A stretch of DNA of 64,000 nt from Carallia brachiata (Eukaryota; Streptophyta; Magnoliopsida; Malpighiales; Rhizophoraceae): the NCBI GenBank assembly GCA_021464245.1, contig JADCRB010000001.1:2163345-2227344 (forward strand), in the 5' to 3' direction. The notes under the pieces were generated by a model, which had not been told where the DNA came from, did no database searches, and saw nothing but the letters and a program-made list of their open reading frames with translations. Both the position numbers and the translations under genes were made by a program. Shown here in pieces: positions 60,201-64,000 of the stretch (positions are counted from its first letter, which is position 1; every line of letters starts with the position of its first letter).

Positions 60201-63200
60201 ATTCTAATAACTTTAGATTTTTATTCTAACCTTTCAACTGTTAAGTATCTTTAACAATATAAATCTTAAAATTGGTTTTTGTTTTCTTTTTGTTTTGGAC
60301 TTAATTACAGGTCCCTCCAATTGTTCATTTGTATTTTTTCTTATTTCATAATTTAATAAATATTTTACATCAACCTTCGCTCACGGTTTATCTCATTACA
60401 TTACCACCAAATGTTTTTGTTTTCTTAATACAGAATGCTGTTAGGTACATTGCAAAGTTGCAACTTGCAAGCAATATAAAAGAGAAGCTACATCACATAT
60501 TTTTATAAGTGAATTATGCACATTTAATAAAAAGTAGATAATTCAAGGTTGTACAATTAATAAAATACTTTTAATAATAAATAATATTTTTTTGAATTAA
60601 AATTTTTGTTTGCAAGCATGTTAATTATAACACTAGTAAGTCAAAGTTGATTTTTATACTATTAACGTTTTTATTCAACCTCATAGTAGGAAGGACCATT
60701 ATTGAAGCACTATTAGACTTAAGAAAATCTCTCTTAAATTTGACCGTATTGTTAATAAATCTGATTCAATACTATATTCACATTTAAATCTCATTTTATT
60801 TAAGAAAAATGTGAGTACGAATACTTAAACTCAAATCAATTATAGAGGCTGCACGCTAGATCATTAACTTGCTACCATCCGGTGATAGATAATATTTAAT
60901 TTAAAAATCACCTTAAAATTAATTATATATTATCAGTTTAATAATAGTGCTTTGCTAAGGTCGGCTCAATGTGACGACAACCGGCCTCTAAAACGGAATC
61001 TGCAATGTAATATTCCGTCGTCTTGCTCGCTAAAATGGTTCTGCTCTAATCTTTCCTTTTCTTTGATTCATATGTATTTGGATTATCTTGAGGTAGCCCA
61101 CATCTTTCTACCACCGTTCTTTCCATTTTGTTCTCCATCAGTAATTGTTTTTTGTGGCTTGTTTGGAATATTAAAATTTTTGAAATTTTATTTTTTCTTT
61201 TTAATTTCTTTCCTATTTATTACTCGTTACTCCTATCTACCCCAACTCACCTAAAGACTAAAGTCTTCATATTTATTCTTCTTAAATTCTTCATGTTTTA
61301 TTTTTAATTTTTTGATTATAAACAAGGTGGAAAGGTCATAAAACAAAAATAAATTTAATAGGATGCAAACACAGAATTAATAAATTTAAATAAAAAGTCA
61401 TACTGAATTGTATTAAAAATACGAGAGAGATATATATTCTTATTATTTATATATATAATATAAAACATAAGATAATGGCATGGATAATAGCAAATCGATA
61501 TGACTCGCCCACAACTAGCTAAAAGACAGCTTAGTGATTTTTTATTTTGAAATACTCATATTTGTTTACCCACATAACATATAAGAAGTCAATGGCATGG
61601 ATAGTAGCCATTTTTTAGGACCATATTTAAAGATATATATATATAATTTGATAAAGGGCCTATTATTTACTGTTAAAACATGATCAGTATGATTAACGTA
61701 TGGAGTGCTCTATTCGGCCGCGACTTCCGACCATTACCGTAAAATGTAAACACTAAACACTCGCTATATAATGGACGAAAAATAGACTGTAAACATTGAA
61801 CCACCCGAACTCAAAAGTTGCCCCTCTGGGTACCAACACCATGGGGCCAAACCTCGAGTTGAGAGTTTCCTCCGACTATTTGACAGGATCTTCTAAACAG
61901 TATCTGTAACTTTGACAATATTCTCTTGAGTAATGCAATTGTCTTGTTCAAAGGCAACATTAAATGCCACCATTGTACACCTCAAAATTCACACTCGAGG
62001 CAATTGGTTTATGGAAATTTCACTATTACAGTTGCCCTCTAAAAATCGAAATAGATGCAAATTTGTTGCTTTGGATATAAGGTTTTTTTACTGCACATCA
62101 GTCCTTAAATAACCCATGTTCCTCTATTTTTAAAATTGGTTAATCAAAAAAAAATCCTTGAATTTAGGAAAGCCCTTCAAGTAATGTACAGTGTTATCTT
62201 GTCAACTTGTCCAGTGTCAATATTTTGAAGAATACAAAAATATATTAAAATTAATATACAAAAATAACTCAAATTTTACATTTTTCAATAAATCTACCAT
62301 AGCTTTCTTTTTTCCAACAAAAAAAAAAATGCTTTGTCGGCATATGAGTCATCATATGTGCAGGTCAAAATTAAGAGTTACCTATTATTATCCTTATTCA
62401 ATCTCTACTATAAAAGAGATATCTACCACTCGAATACTATTTGACTTGAGTGTGACTCTCTGAAATCAATTACAGTGTTAACGAGTCTGAAATCTACACC
62501 ACGTACGCACAATTTAATTGACAGTTTAAGAAAGAATATTTCCTCCATTGCGCAAGCTGAGACTCGAACTCCGGTCGAACATGGGGAAGCACGCTTATAT
62601 ACTATCAGACTGTCATCTTGTATGATCTACCATGACCTTTAAAATGTAATGATTTATACACTATAAATTTGACTTTATAACAAAAATGACAAGTCCTCAA
62701 TTAACAATTTAACATTGATTTATTCTGTTAAATGTGTTGATATAACATACTGACTGATTTTTTTATATGACGTGGATATAAAACAGAAAGATGATTGAGT
62801 CCGTCATATTTAACAGATGTCTATCAATTCTAATTAATTGAATGTTATTTTTGTTATAAAATTAATTAACTATACATAAAGCATTACATTTAAAAGACCA
62901 TGCTAAATTTATTACCAAATACAAAATCAGGAGGTATTTCTATACATTAACAAAAAAAAAAAAAAAAAGTCAAATACGGAGTGACATTCCCAATTGGAAG
63001 TTGCAACGATTGTCCATCTAATCATTCAACTTTATATAGGAATAGATTCAAGGTATGGCCGATACCAACTCCATGAAAACCTGTGTCAGGCAAACTAGAA
63101 CAATCTGAAATTTAATATTTCCCCTCTTCTTTCAAGCTTCTCGATAATGTGATTGAACAAGTGAGAGGCCCCAATGTACATGCATTGCATTGTCATGAAG

Positions 63201-63223
63201 TGTAAGTAATATCCATGAATAAC
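60201..63223. other. AT-rich intergenic DNA
   Basis: No gene called. Frames 60952-61254 and 62191-62463 have no recognisable domain. 62480-62655 on the minus strand has a B-box-like GAGTTCGAGTCTC and could be an old SINE, but no flanking duplication was found. Confidence 0.4.
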
Positions 63224-63723
63224 GGGATAATGATTTTTTTAGTCCTAAACCTTTAAAGTTTTTTACGTTTGAATCCTAAACCTTTTTGACATTTCATTTG
63301 AGTCCTAAACTTTTTGATTTTCTACCAAATTAGTCCTTCTGTTTAACAAAAGTGATCAATCTATTAAAAAATAATTTTAACTTTACAAAAAATTATTTAA
63401 AAAAAATTAAATATATGAATTGAATGTCTTTTTTTATAAAAAAATATGCATGTTACCTATTTAATTCGTATATTTGTTGATTAAAAAATATTTAATATGC
63501 ATATTTTGTTGATGAAAAAAATATTTAACTCATATATTTAAGCTTTTTTAAATGATTTGTATTAAATTAAACTCACTTATTAATAGATTGACTACTTTTC
63601 GTAATTTAAAGGACTGATATAGTATAAAATTAAAAGATTTAGGACTCAAATGAAATGTTAAAAAGGTTTAGGACTCAAACATAAAAAAATCTAAAGGTTT
63701 AGGACTTTAAAAATATTTATCCC
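63224..63723. mobile_element. MITE with long inverted repeats, MULE-like (copy 2)
   Basis: About 500 bp bounded by a perfect 10-bp duplication CATGAATAAC (63214-63223 and 63724-63733). Ends GGGATAAT / GGGATAAATA (reverse complement of the right end) are inverted, and the inverted match continues over the motif CCTAAACCTTT and CATTTCATTTGAGTCCTAAA for about 130 bp. Interior shares words with 46691-47183. A 9-11-bp duplication is typical of Mutator-like elements; no transposase present. Confidence 0.85.
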
Positions 63724-63733
63724 CATGAATAAC

Positions 63734-64000
63734 AATAACGGAGCACAAGGTCAGCTGCTTTGATTCTGTCTTTAAAGCCACCTACCAGTGGACACAGACA
63801 TCATTCTATAAAGGACTGAGTGAGATAGCCACGCATTGAAACATTCACCAGTAGAATTTTGATTCCCACATTTGGTATCATTGTGACCAAGTCATTTTCA
63901 AGAGTCGGCTGTTTTCTGCAAGTGAAATTGTGCCTCTCAGTTTCTCATTGCCATATTAGCTGTCACCCTCCACATTCTCTTCAGTCTTCACAGCTGCTAT
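63734..64000 (+). promoter_or_regulatory. possible promoter of a gene beyond the right edge
   Basis: Composition becomes balanced and a TCTATAAAGG occurs at 63809-63818, followed by a pyrimidine-rich stretch without coding resemblance. No start codon in a convincing frame; highly tentative. Confidence 0.25.

Noticed and set aside
62480..62655. SINE-like B box on the minus strand
   Set aside because: No convincing A box, tail or target duplication.

Overview
This is a eudicot plant nuclear DNA window. The evidence is spliceosomal genes with many short AT-rich introns, plant-specific families (NHX5/6-class antiporter, MYB-CC factor, QWRF protein, nepenthesin-type protease), and AT-rich intergenic DNA full of SINE, LINE, TRIM and MITE insertions. 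The species cannot be fixed from the sequence alone. I see no bacterial-type features, CRISPR array, tRNA or rRNA.

Layout. 1-708 (-): ANTH clathrin-assembly protein, cut by the window edge. 1.09-1.34 kb: SINE with a 13-bp target duplication. 3.4-5.9 kb (-): GGQ peptide-release-factor-like gene broken by two single-base frameshifts. 6.2-14.6 kb: repeat-rich intergenic region with two long inverted-repeat elements (one carrying a nested 5'-truncated LINE) and diverged tandem copies of the DNA that ends at the NHX promoter. 14.6-21.05 kb (+): endosomal Na+/H+ antiporter NHX5/6 with 22 exons and three U12-type introns. 22.2-25.9 kb (+): QWRF (EDE1/AUG8-like) protein. 27.8-29.3 kb: long inverted-repeat element. 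29.7-31.2 kb (+): secreted aspartic protease. 33.3-34.4 kb (+): uncharacterised MGC-start protein, probably lipidated. 34.9-36.3 kb (-): 148-aa ubiquitin-conjugating E2. 38.0-42.4 kb (-): WD40 protein with 9 exons. 44-48 kb: repeats. 49.0-54.5 kb (+): alpha/beta hydrolase with 13 exons and a complete 590-bp TRIM retroelement in intron 9. 55.4-58.0 kb (-): MYB-CC factor PHL7-like, convergent with the hydrolase. 59-64 kb: repeats and MITEs.

The genes are ordinary, unlinked housekeeping or regulatory loci. They do not form an operon or a dedicated system. Five of the ten genes carry one or more 1- or 2-base indels that break otherwise conserved frames, mostly deletions in short homopolymers or dinucleotide runs, while the other five are intact. 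That pattern fits residual sequencing or assembly error better than five independent pseudogenes. The best-supported biological points are the three U12-type introns in the antiporter, the tandemly duplicated upstream DNA in which one copy preserves an empty site for a 190-bp insertion in another, and a well-preserved collection of elements with recognisable target duplications.
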